Shown one piece after another: positions 10,337 through 24,584 of a DNA stretch of 64,000 nt. The notes beneath the pieces are model-generated. The model was given only the letters and a program-made list of their open reading frames with translations. It was not told the DNA's origin and searched no databases. This DNA comes from Otis tarda (lineage: Eukaryota > Chordata > Aves > Otidiformes > Otididae): assembly GCA_026413225.1 (NCBI GenBank), contig CM048552.1, positions 138,707,053-138,771,052 on the forward strand, given 5' to 3'. Each line of letters begins with the position of its first letter. The first letter of the stretch is position 1. The translations under genes and the position numbers were made by a program.

Positions 10337-11479
10337 TGTCGTAGTTCAGCCCTGATCAGGACCAGACTACGCAGTCTCTCTCTCACTCCCCCCACCCTCT
10401 GAGAGAACAGGGAGAGAAAATATAAGGAAAAATGGCTCGAGGTTTGAGATAAGCACAGGGAGAAATCCTTAAAGTTACCGTCACGGGCAGAACAGACTCG
10501 ACTTGGGGAAAACTATTCATTTATTACTACAAACAGCAGGATAATGAGACAGAGAACAAGATAACCTCCATCCACCCCTCCCTCTTCCCAAACTTAACAT
10601 TATCTCTACTACCTTCCCCCCTGAGCGGCACAGGGGGAAGAGGGAATGGGGGTTGCAGTCAGTTCATCATATGTTGTTTCATGCCGCTGCTTCATGGTCG
10701 GGGGAAGAACTCCTCACATTCCTCCCCTGCTCCATTGTGGGGTCCCTCCCACGGGCCACAGTCCTTCACGAAACTGCTCCGCGTGGGTCGTCTCTTCCAC
10801 GGAGTACAGTCTCTCCAGAACGGCTGTCCCAGCGGGCCCTCCACGGGCCACAGCCGCCTTCAGGCATCCACCTCCCCCGGTATGGGGTCCTTCACGGGCT
10901 CCAAGTGGATCTCTGCTCCTCCGTGGACCTCCATGGGCTGCAGGGGGACAACCTGCTCCACCATGGTCGTCACCACAGGCTGCAGGGGAATCTTGGCCAG
11001 GAGCCGCATTACTCCTCCCCTCCTTTCTGAACTGACCTTGGCGTCTGCAGCTGTTCCTCACTCACAACAGGGTGGTAGATGTCTCTCAGGATCTTTTTTA
11101 CATCTTATTCACTTCTCATCTCCTTTCCACTTCTTGCAGCCGGGCCGGACCAAGTCGGGCCCAGTCGGCTGCCTGGCGAGAGGCCAGAGAGTGAGGCCTG
11201 CAAGGCCCATGAGGCCTGCGCCTCCCCCTCTGCGCCTCCGCCCCCGCTCAGCTTCTTCACATCTTCTCTTCTCTCTTTTTTTTTTCTGTTTTCCCCTTCT
11301 TAAATACGTTATCGCAGAGGCGTTATCACGGGACATTCTGCTACCAATCGGCTCGACCTTGGCCAGCAGCAGGTCCGCCCTAGGCCTGGCCAAGTCCACT
11401 GAACAAAGGGGAGCGACTTCTAGCAGTTTCCTGCAGAAGCTACCACCTTAGGCCCCCCCTCACTAACAAAACCACGACA
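10337..11479 (-). repeat. 5' LTR of the family-2 two-LTR element
   Basis: It is 1143 bp, TG...CA, nearly identical to 8883-10027. A TATA-like TATTTAAG lies near 11299-11306 and an AATAAA at 10520-10525 (both minus strand). The middle of the LTR is GC-rich with loosely repeated CCATGGAGGTCCACGG-like units. Frames that stay open across this part reflect its GC content, and I do not call them genes. Confidence 0.92.
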
Positions 11480-11667
11480 ATATATGATGTGTTAATGGTC
11501 AATAAAATCTTCTTCTAAGTTATATTGTAGTATAATCATTTTAGGCAATAGAATCTCCTATGATCCTGTCATATCTTTCCATTTGTATGATAGAATACCT
11601 ATGAAGGAGCTATTGGAAAAGATAGTGTCAATTTAGGTTTACATTCCACCTGTAAGGATCCCAGTGT

Positions 11668-12289
11668 CACATTGTCCTGATTTCAGCAGGGATGGAGCTA
11701 ATTTTCCTCTCAGTAGCTGGTGTGTTTTGGATTTCATATGTGAAGAATGTTGATGAACACCCTGATGATATGAGTTGTTGCTAATGAGACCGAGGACACT
11801 ATCCAGCTTTCCAAGCCTCACTAATGTGCAGATGCAGGAAGCTGGGAGAAAGACAGACAGAATAATTTACTCAAACTGGCCAAAGAGAGTATTCCATGTC
11901 ATGAACGTCGTGCTCAGTATATAAGGGGGGGTTGTCCAGGAGGCGAGGGGGTATCTGCTTTCTCTCTCTCTCGTTGGTGTTGTTCCCTCTACCTTGCTGG
12001 CTCCCTTTCGTTCCCTTGCTTGCTGCTCAGTTTTGTTTCCGTGATCGCTGCTCAGGACGGGCTGTATTGGTTATTGGGACATCAGGTGGCGAGAAATCGT
12101 GCATTGTTCATTTTGTATATTTTAGTATCCTTATATTCTGTTATTATTGTAGTTTTCCTCTGCTATTTTAGTGTCTTCATCTCAACTCACAAGTTTTCCT
12201 TTCTCCCCAGTTCTCTCCCCCATCCTGCTGGGGAGGGGGAGGGTGAATGAAAAACTGTGTGGTGACTAGGCCTAAACCACAGCAGACAT
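11668..12289 (+). mobile_element. Solo LTR, family 1
   Basis: The LTR proper is 11673-12284 (612 bp), starting TGTCCTGATTTCAGC and ending CCACAGCA. The flanks CACAT (11668-11672) and GACAT (12285-12289) agree at 4 of 5 positions, an aged 5-bp duplication. A TATATAAG box lies at 11918-11925. It is homologous to 5134-5757. No primer site follows and no polypurine tract precedes it, so this is a solo LTR left by recombination between two LTRs and is not the partner of the 5134 LTR. Confidence 0.85.
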
Positions 12290-15200
12290 GAAGCTAATTT
12301 TTCCCCATGTTCCTGTCTTTTGCTCTGAACAGAAAGACTCTGTATTGCAAAAAGGTATAGTCTCAAAGTCTCAGTCTCTGGCTGGCCTGAGTTAGCACAG
12401 CTCAAGGGTGATTTTGCATGTGGAACTGAAGTAGGTAGGTAGTAAAAAGCTCCAGACTGAGGGAGAAGTGGAAGAAGAAAATCATCTTTGCCTTTCATTC
12501 AGCACATAAGCCAAACACATGTCCTTTGCTGTCCTCAGTTTTTCTTTGTGGCCTGATAAAAGAACAACTAATGTCCATCTGATGATTCCTGTGATGATCC
12601 CCTGGTGTATGGGCTATTCTCTGCTTTGTAGAGTTGATGGAACATGGGAACCACAGGAAATACTAATGTGGGCTTCAGAAAGCTCCTGTGAATACCAGTG
12701 TTTGTCTCTGCATGATCACACAAGTGATGTTGTAAGTTAGAGCTCCCACAAATTCCTTAGAGAAACAGAAAAGAAATAGCAAATACGATAAAGGAGTTAG
12801 ACTTATAAAATACCTTGATATAATGTATTTAATTTGTATATCTGTATTTAAAATAGGGTTAGCTACTAATTTCCACACTCCATTCATGAGAACTGAAGCA
12901 CAGAAATACTAAATGGTTTGGCCAACGTTACCTTGTGTAGCAAAAGTGACTGGAAAGAAAGCCCAGTCACTGGACTGTAGCCTTCTGGTATATACTCTGA
13001 GTAGAATGTGTTATGGTAATTCCAAAAAACATATTACAAAAGGCTTAATAGAAGAAAGTTCCACTTAAAATAATGAAAAAAGAGGGTACATTTAATTATT
13101 TAACCAGTGATTATTAACTTACAAAGGTATTTTTTCACTACCTGTCACAGAGAAAGGGTGAGAGACAAAAGTGAGACTACCTTATGTGGACTCATGAAGT
13201 AGAATTTGCAGTGACAGAGGCAATCGTCACTTGATGGTGCTGTGGCTCCATGGCTGTCTTTTTCCAGCTTTTCCATGTTGCCACATCTGAGATGCAGAGT
13301 GTAAATCTTCTCCAGCAAACACAGATCTCAAAAGTTGGAATAAAGACCATAATATCAAAAGTGCCTTTAGCACAGAGCCAACCATCAGAAAGGCACTTAG
13401 GCCTGAGGAAAAGATATGCTTCCTGTCAGTGAATCGTGAGTGCTTGACTGACTGCTTACAGAATGGATATGGTTAGGTTCCAAGTGCTAAATGTAAAGAA
13501 GAAATACAAGATGATGGTGATCAAATGAGTCATCTGAAATCAGGAAATGGAAGTTTAGAGTCTCACCAACATTTTCACTCCAATTTTACATTACTTTTTC
13601 TTGTGTTTTGATGTTGACTTTGATCATAAGTGGTAAACCTATGAAGCTGGGCAGTTGAGTTGTAAAAATGAATGGAAAAGCTCTCCTTTAGAACACAGAT
13701 AGTTATCAAAAAAAATTACATCTACAGACAGAAGATTATCTGTTTGACTGTAGAATTAGCATAATTAGAATAATTCAAACAATGGTATTTTTAGAGGTGC
13801 TTTGGAAAGAAGATTGATGTTTTCAGGGAAGATAGCTACCTAAAAGTATGTTTAGATATTAATGCATAGGTTTTCATTAACTCCTCCCCTTGAACATAGC
13901 CTCAAACCTAGAATCTTTTACCAAAATAAATTTTTTGTTTTCTTGGTTGTTTTTATTTGGAGATGGAAAAGAGGAACCAGCTGGGCAAAATAAATATAGA
14001 ATGCCTAATTAGTAATGTTGCCCATCACTTCCATTTTTAAGACCTTGATTTTGTTTGTTTATAAGTTTGCCAAACTTCAACCATCTGGACTGAAATTTCC
14101 CAGCCGGTAGGCTGATTAAAATAAAAAATAAAAAATAAAAAGGAATAAAGCTATCCAGGCATTTTTAGGTATCAGAATAGAGGAAAATACTTTGTTCCGT
14201 CATTGTAAAATTAAAAAAAAAAAAAAGCTATATTTTCTCAAAAAAATTCTGGTTTCTTTTCTACTTTAGTGAAAGGATTAGAAACGTAGTAAAGTCAGGG
14301 CCCATATAAGAAATGTGACTCTTTTGTCTATGCTACAAAAATCCATACAAGTAGGTCAAATTTAAAGATTTTTTTTTTTTAAATTGTATTGCAGTTCACA
14401 CATGCTTTCTGAGGATTTGTTTATTTTAAACATCTGAAGTCTTCAGAGATTTCAGTCTCACTGGCCATGCTTCAATCTGGGGGCAGATTGGAGAGTCCTT
14501 GAATCTATAGCTGGGCTCCTGTTGTCCACACAAAGTGCCTGTACTGATCATGCAGATCCGATTTTCAGGTATCTTTTTTTTTTTTTCTTTTCTCAGAGGA
14601 ATAGAATGGGAAAGAAATAAGAAGAAACCAAAATAAAAACCCTACTAAATTGGAGCTTGGAATAGCTAAACCTGAAACTGGGGAAGGAAGAGACTAGTTT
14701 GAAGGTTTGAGAAGAAAGGAGCCGGAAGGCAAAGTTTTTGAGAAAAGCAGGAAAGAGCCCATGAACTCCAGTGTGTAGTGCTCATCAGAACCTGAAATGG
14801 TACCTACCCTCATGATTTTCAATCTCATGTCTCTGCTCTCAGTACGTGTCCATGAAAGTCACAGGCCAAGTCTTCTCTCTTTAATCCTAGTCTGCATGGG
14901 TGAGCACCATGTAAACCTGTTATTCCAGCAATTCAAGTGCTAAAGGTATGTTTAGTGAACCTTATCCTTATTGATTACACCTTTATTATAACATTAAAAA
15001 AATCTTCTTTTCAAGTGTGTATTTTTATGTCTGGTTTAACGAAGGAAATCTTACTATGTAAGCTCCTCAATTCTTCACATTGCAGACAAGTGTTTCAAAG
15101 AGCTCAATGTTGCCTGCATAATTAATTACTATATTATAATGTTCATGCACAGGAGGAGGTTTACACTACTAAGCATAATCCTGATCTTCCATGGGGCTTT

Positions 15201-18200
15201 TTTGAGCACTTAACTTTTTAACTCAAAGAATATACTTCTAATGAGCCGTTTTAAGTAAAATCTGCACCATATGCAATATCAGGAGCAGTGAAATATTTTG
15301 AGAAGAATATTGAAGATTAAGCTTATAAGGGACATGCAGTTTTCTGTATATTTCCTGTGGAACACAGAGATATTTAAAAAATGTACTCTTTTTTTTTCAC
15401 ACACACACAGAGAAAGGACTCTGTTTTGATGAGATATTCTATGGTAGCTTTGAAGTAGGTTTTACATCTTAGTATGTTTTCCGTAAGCTTTGCAGGAATA
15501 CTGTCTAGAGGGGTTTTCTTAATAGGAAGAGACAGTCTGAGAATGTGTACAGTGAACTAGATATTGTTCAATTTTTACTTCTGCTATAATCTGTGAAGTT
15601 GGGTACCATATTTAAGTACTTCAGCAAATGCATGTATTTAAAATTACTTTTGACTTCAACATATACTTAAGCATTTTTCAGATAGTGACAAAATGGAGTC
15701 TTGATGATTTTACAGTCTCCCTACTACAAAACAGAGGTGGGATTTTCCAGTGTATCCCTTCCTGACTTTCTGCAGATTATTTAGATTGTAGAAACCTTTA
15801 ACTTCCTTGGTGTACAACATTATCAACCACTCATAAATCTTTGCATACTTATGTAGTATAAGAACACACATTTAATGCCTTAAGCATTCCTTTAATATCT
15901 TACACAGCAGACTAAGCATTCAATATTTTGCGTAAAAATAACTGCCATGTGATTTCTAGTAAGGTTGTAGTGAAGATCAAAATAATGCACAAAGGATAAG
16001 CTGCAAAGAACAGACAGGTATGTTCAGAATACTTGCTGTGAGAAATGCAGAACTAATAACAGATGCTCATAAGAGTAATCAAACAGCAGACTCATGAGAA
16101 CCAGTGTACCACCACAGTTATGATGAATATAATGAATTAAAAGGCACAAGATACCCTTGATGTATAATGAAGAATATAATAAAAAAAAAAAAAGAAAAAA
16201 ATGCTTACAGTGTGAATTTGCAAGTAGTAACATAACAAAATTAAGGATATAAAAAACCTGCTGGAATTTGCCAGTTCAGAAGGGAAGAGATATTAACCTC
16301 AGGGTGATTTCCATCTGTTACTCCTAACTAATTTGAACCAGCTAAAGTCAGGCAATGTAATGTGAGTATATGCATAATAGACGAAATTACAACTTTAACT
16401 TCTTTACAGCTGTACAATGTATTATTAAAGTAGGTTTTATTTTTTTCCCAGGAGGAAAAAAAAAATCTTTTTGCTTTGGTTCTTTCTTTTATCTTCCATA
16501 CCAACATCTATGTATTTCAAATATATCTAGTCATTAGGAAGTTGATGCTCTAATTAACTTAAATTACTGTTGCAATGAATGATAATTAAAATTCAGTGTA
16601 TAACAATCAGCCACCTTTCTATTCTGATCTTGGGTGTAGCTTCTAAATGCTACTATAAAACAGATAAGTGTAATAACATCTTAAACTGGGAAAAAAATCC
16701 CTCTGGATTTTAAGAGATTCTGTTTTTTCTTTAATTTACTTTGGACTTTATTTTCTTCTTTGGTAAACAGGAATAGAAATGAGTGCCCTTCAGAAAATGC
16801 ATAGTAATAATCTTGTTCTTCTGTGTCAATGTGTAAAGGTCATATTGTATCTGCACTAAGAGCAAGAAACTGCATTCAGATTTCCAAGCTTAGCTCCTCC
16901 ATCCCCATACTCTCAGTGCCCTGCATTTAGGAGTGGGAGTACCATTTATTCTACAAACAAAACAAGCTTTTTTTTAATATATATATTGCCAAAGCCAAAA
17001 ATAGCAGTTTCAGTTCTGTATCTATGGCTTTGGAAATGTGTACAAAGTAACTCAGCAAACAGAGTATTTTTAATTGACTTAAAAATAATAATCCCAAAAT
17101 AATTTGTGTGTAAGGATCATTTATTTATACATACTTGTGTATATTTATACAATCTGTGTGACAAAACCCATGAGAATTATCTAATGAATCTAAATTATAA
17201 ACATTTTTCTTTTGACTGAGAAGGGAGGCAGGCGGAAATGTACTATTAGAAGTACTAACCAACCCATTTGTCATTTGGGTATATTTGCTTCAGAGACCTC
17301 TGTTATTCTGAGGGCAAAAGAGAGAAATGACACATGGACATGCTCAGCACAAGGTGTTGAAGACCTTCTAACACAGCATTTACTCTGTGCTTTGTAGCAC
17401 CAAGCTCACAATATTCGTCTGAAGGCATAAGTGCACACATTCACACACTGAACACAACATAAAAACACTTAACCAGTCAGATATTTATTTTTCTTTGCCC
17501 CACAAAAGACAGAGATAAGTGGCTGTTTCTCCTAAAGCTGTTTTTAAAGCCAACTTGACAGAAGTTACAGCAAACTGTAAATGCAGTACCCTCAGAAACC
17601 CTTGTATCTGACTGCTGGATCTTGTAGGGCTAAAGTTATCACAGAGCAGCAAACTGTTAGTGTAATTTGTATCATCTTCTGCATCTACAGAGATCTGACA
17701 TGCATTGGTTGATGATTTATGCTTACCTACCACAATGAGCCACGGCGTAAGTTTTACAGGACTGCAAGGCTATGCTTTTTCCTCTGAATCCTGTAACAAG
17801 CCTTATCGTCCTTCAGTCAGCAGCCCCCTTCAGTCTGCAAGGCTTCCTGGGGAGAGCTGGTTGACTCCCCTTTGGGTTTCACACCACAGCAAGAAGCTGC
17901 TCAGTCTTTGACAACCTGAGGAGTCACCAGCTCAGGTGCCCCGCTTGCCCTCACCAGATTACAGGAGTTCCTCTGCCCATCGCTGCTCCTTCAGCCCCCC
18001 GGGTCGATGTGTGCAGTGATTAGTTCTTGGCCATGTAACCTATGAGCAACTGCAAGCTGCTGTGCAAGAGACACTGTATCATGTATAAAGGCCAGGAATC
18101 ATCCTCTAAGCATTAAGATTATCCTTCCCGATATTACTTACCTAAATATTTAAATGACTTTCTACTTTTGTTTTAGTATCAGGAAAATAGTTTATATACA

Positions 18201-21200
18201 AAGGGCTGTCTCTTAATCCAGAAGACTAGATGAAGTCTCTATAACCAAATGATTAGCCTGCGAGCTTGGATTGTTACACCAACAAACAAAAGAAATGAAA
18301 GATTAGAATTACAAATCATCCAATCAATTATTTCCTTAAAAACCCCCAAAATATTGCCCTCTTCCTTTTTATTTGTGTATTTATTTTGTGGTAATAGAGA
18401 TAACACCGTTGCACTATCCATAACAGAAGCAATTAGACTAACTACACAGGAACCATGTCTGGTGAGTGTAAAAGATCTTCCTTAAAGCCTACCATCAGGC
18501 AGGTAAGGGAAGACTGAATAGAAGAATAACTTCTTTCTCATATTTGAGAAAAGAGTTTGACATTCAGTCTTGTAAAACTGCCTACACAGCCTAGAAAATG
18601 GTAAATGGATTGTAAGATTCAGACTTCATGTGATAGAAGGGACTTAATCCAGTCCTGTCTTGTATGTTTTTTAATATGGGAAAATTGTTTCCTCATGAGA
18701 ATCCCTGCAAATTTATCATTTATATCACATAGTCCAACCACAAGACCTCATCAGCCTTCTTCATTCACAAATTAAGTCCAAATCCTAGAATTCACTTAGC
18801 AATTTCTATGCATTTTATGTAACTTCATAAGAATTAACATGAAATAGTTTTAAAAAAATTGCAGAGAAAAAAACTGAAGGAAAAAGTTAGGATTTAAGAG
18901 AGTAATATAGTCATTTATCAGAATGGATATTGTGCTTCTATTAGTAAAGAGAGTAAGGATAGCCATACTTGCAGACTTCTACTCATTCTGCCATCTTGTT
19001 TAGCCAGTTTATAATATAGGCAGGCATCTTTGTTACTGCTGCTATCTACCAGTTTCCAAAGGGTCATAGTTTGCCTTTCAGTAGATACTTCAGTGAACAC
19101 ATACTTAATAACACTTTCTTCATGTACTGTGTTGTTTTAATGCTCTTTCTATTAAAATGATTTCCATTACAAAGTGGGTATTATCATTATGTCAACTCTA
19201 ATGACATAGAGTATAAAACTATTATGATGTAAGTGGTATTAGAGGTTTTATATTCAGAATAGATTATTAGTTAATGCTATCTCAGTATGTTCAGTGAGGT
19301 GAAATGGAAGAGCAATAAATAGCAATAGCTCTAGTGGCCTACATTCACATCTCATGCTGGATTAATTCCAAAGGCCAGTTCTTCATCTTGTTATGAATGG
19401 TCATTTGGGCTTGGAGCACTGAAAATGGCCAGATGTCATGTGAAACATTGTTTTCTCATTTTAAAACTGACTGTGGAAACAGATGTACCTTTTCCATGCC
19501 AAGCTAGTAGACCAGGAAAGGTGGGGGAAAACTTTAATCTCAACCAATTAACTCAGGATTTTCAAGTAATGGGTGTTGTTATGGTTTTTAATGTCTCATC
19601 GACATTATTACATTATAGGAGATCTCTGTAGAAAGCCACCAAAACCCAGGTTTCATGGGTCATGATCTTTACAGAACAGTTAGCTCATGTCTGTTATGAC
19701 CATACCAGCAGCCCCAGCTGAAGAGTTGAGATGAGATAGTCTATGGGCTGATTAAAACTAAAAAAAAATGAGAGCATTTGTTTGATGAAAGATACTCAGC
19801 TATAAGCAGATCTGTCAATGCTACTGCACAACTATTCCAAGTCTCAGCTCCAAATGGCAGGTTATGTAGACCAAAACAGAGCTCCAAAAGACAAAAGAGG
19901 TTTCTTTGCTCTGAAACTTTATTTACAATAAATGTGAGATAAATAATAGTGATGATGGCAAATAGTAGAAACACTTTCTGTGCAATGTGCAGTGTGTGTG
20001 GAAAGAGAAGGCAGAGACTACTCCAGCTAGGTCCTATGTCTGGGAAACATAAGCCAAAGTTTCTCCTTTGGCTCACCAATTTGCTCCCCACATTGATAAG
20101 GAATGGAACTGGACTTAAACATCCTACAGCTGAACACTGGGCTACTGAATATAAAAATCAGCTGTATATCCTGTAACTGTGCTTTGTTCAAAGCATTGTC
20201 TGGCAGAGATGTTCTCACAACTGTGAGATTCCTGTGCTCCTACAGAGGAAGCTGTGAATGAGAATAGACAATGAGCCTCTAGCCTCCCTACGCTGTTAAC
20301 TGTTTGAGTGCAGCTACTTTCAGAAGACACCATTCGAACAACATTGATTATAACTCCGGATGTTTTCATTGGTGAAGGTATATCTGCCTGAAGATTTTAT
20401 ACTATTACAAGGCTATCAGACACTTGAACAAAGATTTTGTGGACTGCCAAGACATAAAATTCTAAGTCAAAGATTTGGGTAAACTTCACCATTCCTACAT
20501 CCTCAGTCAAGGTCCAAAATGCCAGATGTGACCCACTAGTCAGAAGGTGCCTTTCCCTAGAAATGTTTCTGTTAATATAAAAGTTCCTTAAAACCTTCTG
20601 AACAGTTCCTTCTACAGTTCCTGGCTGTCCACATGCACTGAAACGTGAAAGGTTGACACTTCACCTGATGTGCTGCTTTCCGTACTGGCAGCCAGGCATG
20701 GTAATGGTAAGTAGGATTTCCTCTGATCTTAAAATGCTAGTTCCAGAACTGAAGATTGAGACTCAGCTTGCTCTCACATGGACTAGTGGTTGGAGCAATA
20801 GCCCAAGGCTTCTTAAGGCATACTGTCAACTGATAATGCCATATGGTCATTGAAATAAATATGTTTCTGACACTGAGCAGTTCCTTAAGAACTGTAGCTA
20901 ACATACTGTCATTTAAATTTCATGAGACCTCCTAGAAACAGATGAATAATTTTGCAATCATTTTTCTAGGATGCAAGCCTATATATATGTAACTTACAAC
21001 TAGCCTACAGAAGAATGGGAGGCAAAGTGGCTGCTGTTCAGGTTGGCTGGTTTCTATCAGAAAAGGAGAAAAACAGGAAACCTCTGTCACACCTGTGTTG
21101 GTTTAAAAGAAAAGTATATTTGAATAATACCGTCATGAGTCCCCAGAATACAAAATAGTGCCATTATGAAAATGTGATATCTAACAGCAATTGTTGGTAA

Positions 21201-22224
21201 TATAAAATAAAACTTGTTTCTTCATATGGTTTCAAAATTTTTCACTTTCAGATAAAAGGAAAAAAAATGATGATGGTGCACTATAAAATTTCAGGTAGCT
21301 TGAGAACTAGCAGCTAGCCAAACACATTGAAACACAGAACAGTAACAGGCATTTATATTTAATCGATCCTATTGAGCCAAGAACAATATTTTAGAAAATA
21401 CCTCCATTGTTCTGTGGCAGAGGTGTTAACCAAGTGAATGGAATCAATCAGTGATGAGATGAAATGTAAATTGCTGCTTATGCTCTGCTACCAGCTGAAG
21501 AAACTAAAAGAGAGAACTGTGATGAAATGGACATAGTAACCCAGCTGAAAAACACTCTGGTCCTGCTGCTGCAGACTAATATAGCCACACCGATTTACCA
21601 GGCAAAAAAAAATTGCTGAAGAAATGGCAATGTTACTGTTCCTTCATCACCTGGAAATTGGGAACTTTTCTTCCCTGTAGTGGGTGAATCTGCAGTAGTT
21701 CTGTAATTTGCCATTTTAAAAATCTGAAATGTAAGCATGGAAATCAGTAACTGCAGTAACTAGAGGGAGGGAGAGCCCAGAGGTCTCCTTTCATCATAGA
21801 TTCCAAATAAAAATATCCTGTCAAGGAACATAACAGAAAATCTCAGTACAACTAACCACACAGACACATGACCTCCTCAGGGTCTGGCGTGCCACTGGAG
21901 AGGTATCAGTCCCAATCTCCATCATCTTGCCATGTCCCACCTTCTGGAGGTTGTGGCCTCTCCAGTCTGCTAGTTGATCTGCTCTGTAAACTTTAAATCA
22001 AAATGGATAATGTGGCAGTGGCCCTATCTAAATATTTTAAACTAACATGGCTTATTTTTCCCGAAGTAGACTAGGGAGCAATCAAATAAGTATATTAGCT
22101 GGCAAATCTGAGATGATGGTCATCCTCGGCCATTCACTGTCAGGGACAATCAACCAAGTGATAGCCTGGGGCTCATAAATTTCTTTCATGGAATAGCTGG
22201 AGCCAAAAAAAAGATATGTATATA

Positions 22225-22250
22225 TATAATTAAGCTGCAGCTTAATTATA
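22225..22250. repeat. 26-bp perfect palindrome beside (TA)n
   Basis: The left arm TATAATTAAGCTG is followed directly by its exact reverse complement, centred on CTGCAG, with no spacer. It is preceded by a short (TA)n run. A perfect 13-bp arm without a loop is unlikely by chance in 64 kb (order 0.001), though AT-rich composition raises the odds. Confidence 0.9.
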
Positions 22251-23737
22251 AATATGTCAAATTAAAGAATAAAATTAAACTAAAACATTTATAAGGAAAA
22301 TTGTTTTCACTTTACAAATTAGCCCAAACAGAAGTAGTATTGAAAACAGACAAAATCTTATGTCTGAAATCCTAATCTGATATTTACTAGGAAGTGAAAA
22401 GAGATATTCATGGAAGAAGGTGTCCACAATATCACCTAAGAGGGAAAAGATCTCACCATCTATGATTTACTTTAGTTTTGGTCAATATAAACAGCTTTTC
22501 TATTAAAAAAAAAGATGCTGAAGTAGATGGACAGTACATCTATTCCAGTATACACCATGCTTTTATCAGCAAATGTAGTAATTGGCAGGACACTCAGGAG
22601 AAGGCTGTATCCAAGACAAGTTAAGGGATAACCATTGAGGTGTCCATAGACAAATGAGAAAATCTGTCCTCCAGAATGACAATAGTTGGGTGACAGAGAC
22701 AAATATCTCTCCAGTAAAGTTAAAACAAGAATTAAGAGACAGTGAGAAAAAAAAATTTGGAGATTCATCAATTTGTTTTTTGTTTGAGAAGAAATACATT
22801 TCAATAATTTAATTATTTTGTCAAGAATAGCTTGTTCTTCAACACAAGGAGAATATTCCAGTAATCAACAATTAGGATAACTGAAAGTTCTGTAGCCACT
22901 AAAATCATAAAGCAATGATGCTGTGTTCTTATCTGCTTTGTCTCAAATACAAGCAGTAATGTACCACTCTGAAGAGAAGGGAAAATGGGGGCAGGCATGC
23001 ATGTGGATTCAGAAAACAATCAGCTACAGATATGATTGTTATCATGAGGAAACTCAGGATTTGAAACTCATCATATGTAGGGTTACAAAAGAAGCACAGA
23101 AAAAGCTGTATGGGTTAGATCCATAGCCCATTTAGTGTCATATTTCTGTAACTTTCATTTTGCATCCTGGATCATGACTGTCCCAGACATCTAAGGATGT
23201 GTGCAGTAATACCGATAACTGCATACATCACAACACAGGACAGAAACCAATCTGGAAGTAGCTTAGTAACATCAATTCACAGTCATTTGCAGTTTTCTAA
23301 AAGTAAACTGCATGTTGCACACTATCTTTATCAACCAGCTAGCATCATTCAGATTTGCTGAACACAGGTGGTTTTCCTCTAAGATTTCACTATACAGTAA
23401 TAAGCAGTCTTCTAAAACGAATTTTAGTAATGAATGTAACAAAAATCAGAACCAAATTTTAAAATAGACCTCAAATGCTCAAGAATATGTAATTTGAGTG
23501 TAGATATTCTATCCAGAGCCATCAGGAATGTTCTTCTAATGTTATACACAAGCAAAAGTCTCTGTTGACAGGATAACAACCCTGCAATCTATACTGTGGA
23601 AGGCACAGAATATACCATGCATGCCAGGTACCACTCCATAGACCACATTTTTAAAGTTATGTCTGTCGTAAGCCATTAGTATTGGATCTAAAGCTCATTT
23701 TATATAAGTATTTTAATATATTTATATATACAAATAA

Positions 23738-23771
23738 TATACACTTTATATATATATATATATATACACAC
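23738..23771. repeat. (TA)n microsatellite with (CA) tail
   Basis: About 15 near-perfect TA units run into ACACA. It is a simple repeat, likely length-polymorphic. Confidence 0.85.
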
Positions 23772-24584
23772 TGCATATGCAGACAATAGACAATGGATTA
23801 AACATTACAAAGACACTCTGTTATTGTTAAGTCATGTATATCCCTGGCTTTCTTCACTCCTTTATCCAGGATTAACTTAGTACCACTAAGTCGCCAATGC
23901 ACTAGATTAAGAGCAAATCTGAGTATCTCTTATCTCATTAGCTGAAATTCTTTTGTCTAGAGAGAAACTAGAATGCAATTAAACAGAAAGTATACAAAAC
24001 ACCTAAGGAAGTTCTGTGGGCTAAATCAGTTTATCAGAGTAAGAAGTTGTTTTCACAGTGATTTATGCCTCAGAGCAAACACTGAGACTACTTCTTACTA
24101 TGCTTACAGCCCTTTAAGGAGACAAAAGAGCAAATCTGCCGATCTAATACTCAGTTCTTTGACCAGCATGCATGTAGAGCCATTGCATTAGATACAATTT
24201 CACAGCAATTTCCAATTTCTATTTTATGTAGCTGTTTATTTTTTTTTATTCCTGTTTTGCTTTTAAATACAATCCAGAAGATATATTTTAAAATAAAATA
24301 GTTTAAAGGAAAATTTTAATACAATTCTCTTTTGTTGTACAAATAGAAAACAGTCAAACTGGAATAAATGCATACTCTATGGAAAACAAAGCCAACTTTG
24401 TTGTTTGTCTGTCGTAATACCTTATGAAGGGAGAGAGAAATGGAAGCCTGAGAATATTAATCTATTGCTGTGTTGATGAACTTTGTCACTGTACTAGCAG
24501 GATGACGTTTTTATCTTTTTGCTAATAAGGACAGATAAGAATTGAATATTCTCATTTGAATTGAGACGAGGTGAGAAGGGGCTG

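Larger units (their letters stand above)
8878..11484 (-). mobile_element. Non-autonomous two-LTR retroelement, family 2, structurally whole ends, no coding interior
   Basis: The element 8883-11479 (2597 bp) is flanked by ATATA at 8878-8882 and 11480-11484. On the minus strand it reads 5' LTR (11479-10337), 7-nt spacer, primer binding site, about 270 bp of AT-rich non-coding DNA, polypurine tract, then 3' LTR (10027-8883). The interior is only 309 bp and has no gag, pro, pol or env text, so it can only have been moved by proteins supplied in trans. This is the layout of TRIM/LARD-like non-autonomous LTR elements. The two LTRs differ at only around ten bases plus a few small indels by eye, roughly 1 percent. 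Assuming about 2e-9 changes per site per year, that points to an insertion of a few million years or less. Confidence 0.9.
12290..24584. other. Long unique AT-rich intergenic DNA
   Basis: No gene or clear mobile element is seen in these 12 kb. Noted contents are an (AAAAT)n-like run at 14117-14146, poly-A/poly-T runs at 14213-14226, 14371-14381 and 14574-14586, a somewhat GC-richer patch at 17870-18030, a 26-bp perfect palindrome at 22225-22250, and a (TA)n microsatellite at about 23740-23765. Open frames on both strands are short and mutually overlapping. Confidence 0.55.

Noticed and set aside
9194-11451. Long plus-strand open frames (up to 256 residues) across the family-2 LTRs
   Set aside because: They are antisense to the element, lie in GC-rich LTR sequence, overlap in several frames at once, and have the same low-complexity Pro/Ser/Gly composition in each copy. 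They are compositional shadows.
5134-12284. A single 7-kb provirus with family-1 LTRs at 5134 and 11673
   Set aside because: The 11673 LTR has its own near-matching flanks (CACAT/GACAT), no polypurine tract before it, and two unrelated insertions lie between. The 5134 LTR shares its flank duplication with 7340 instead.
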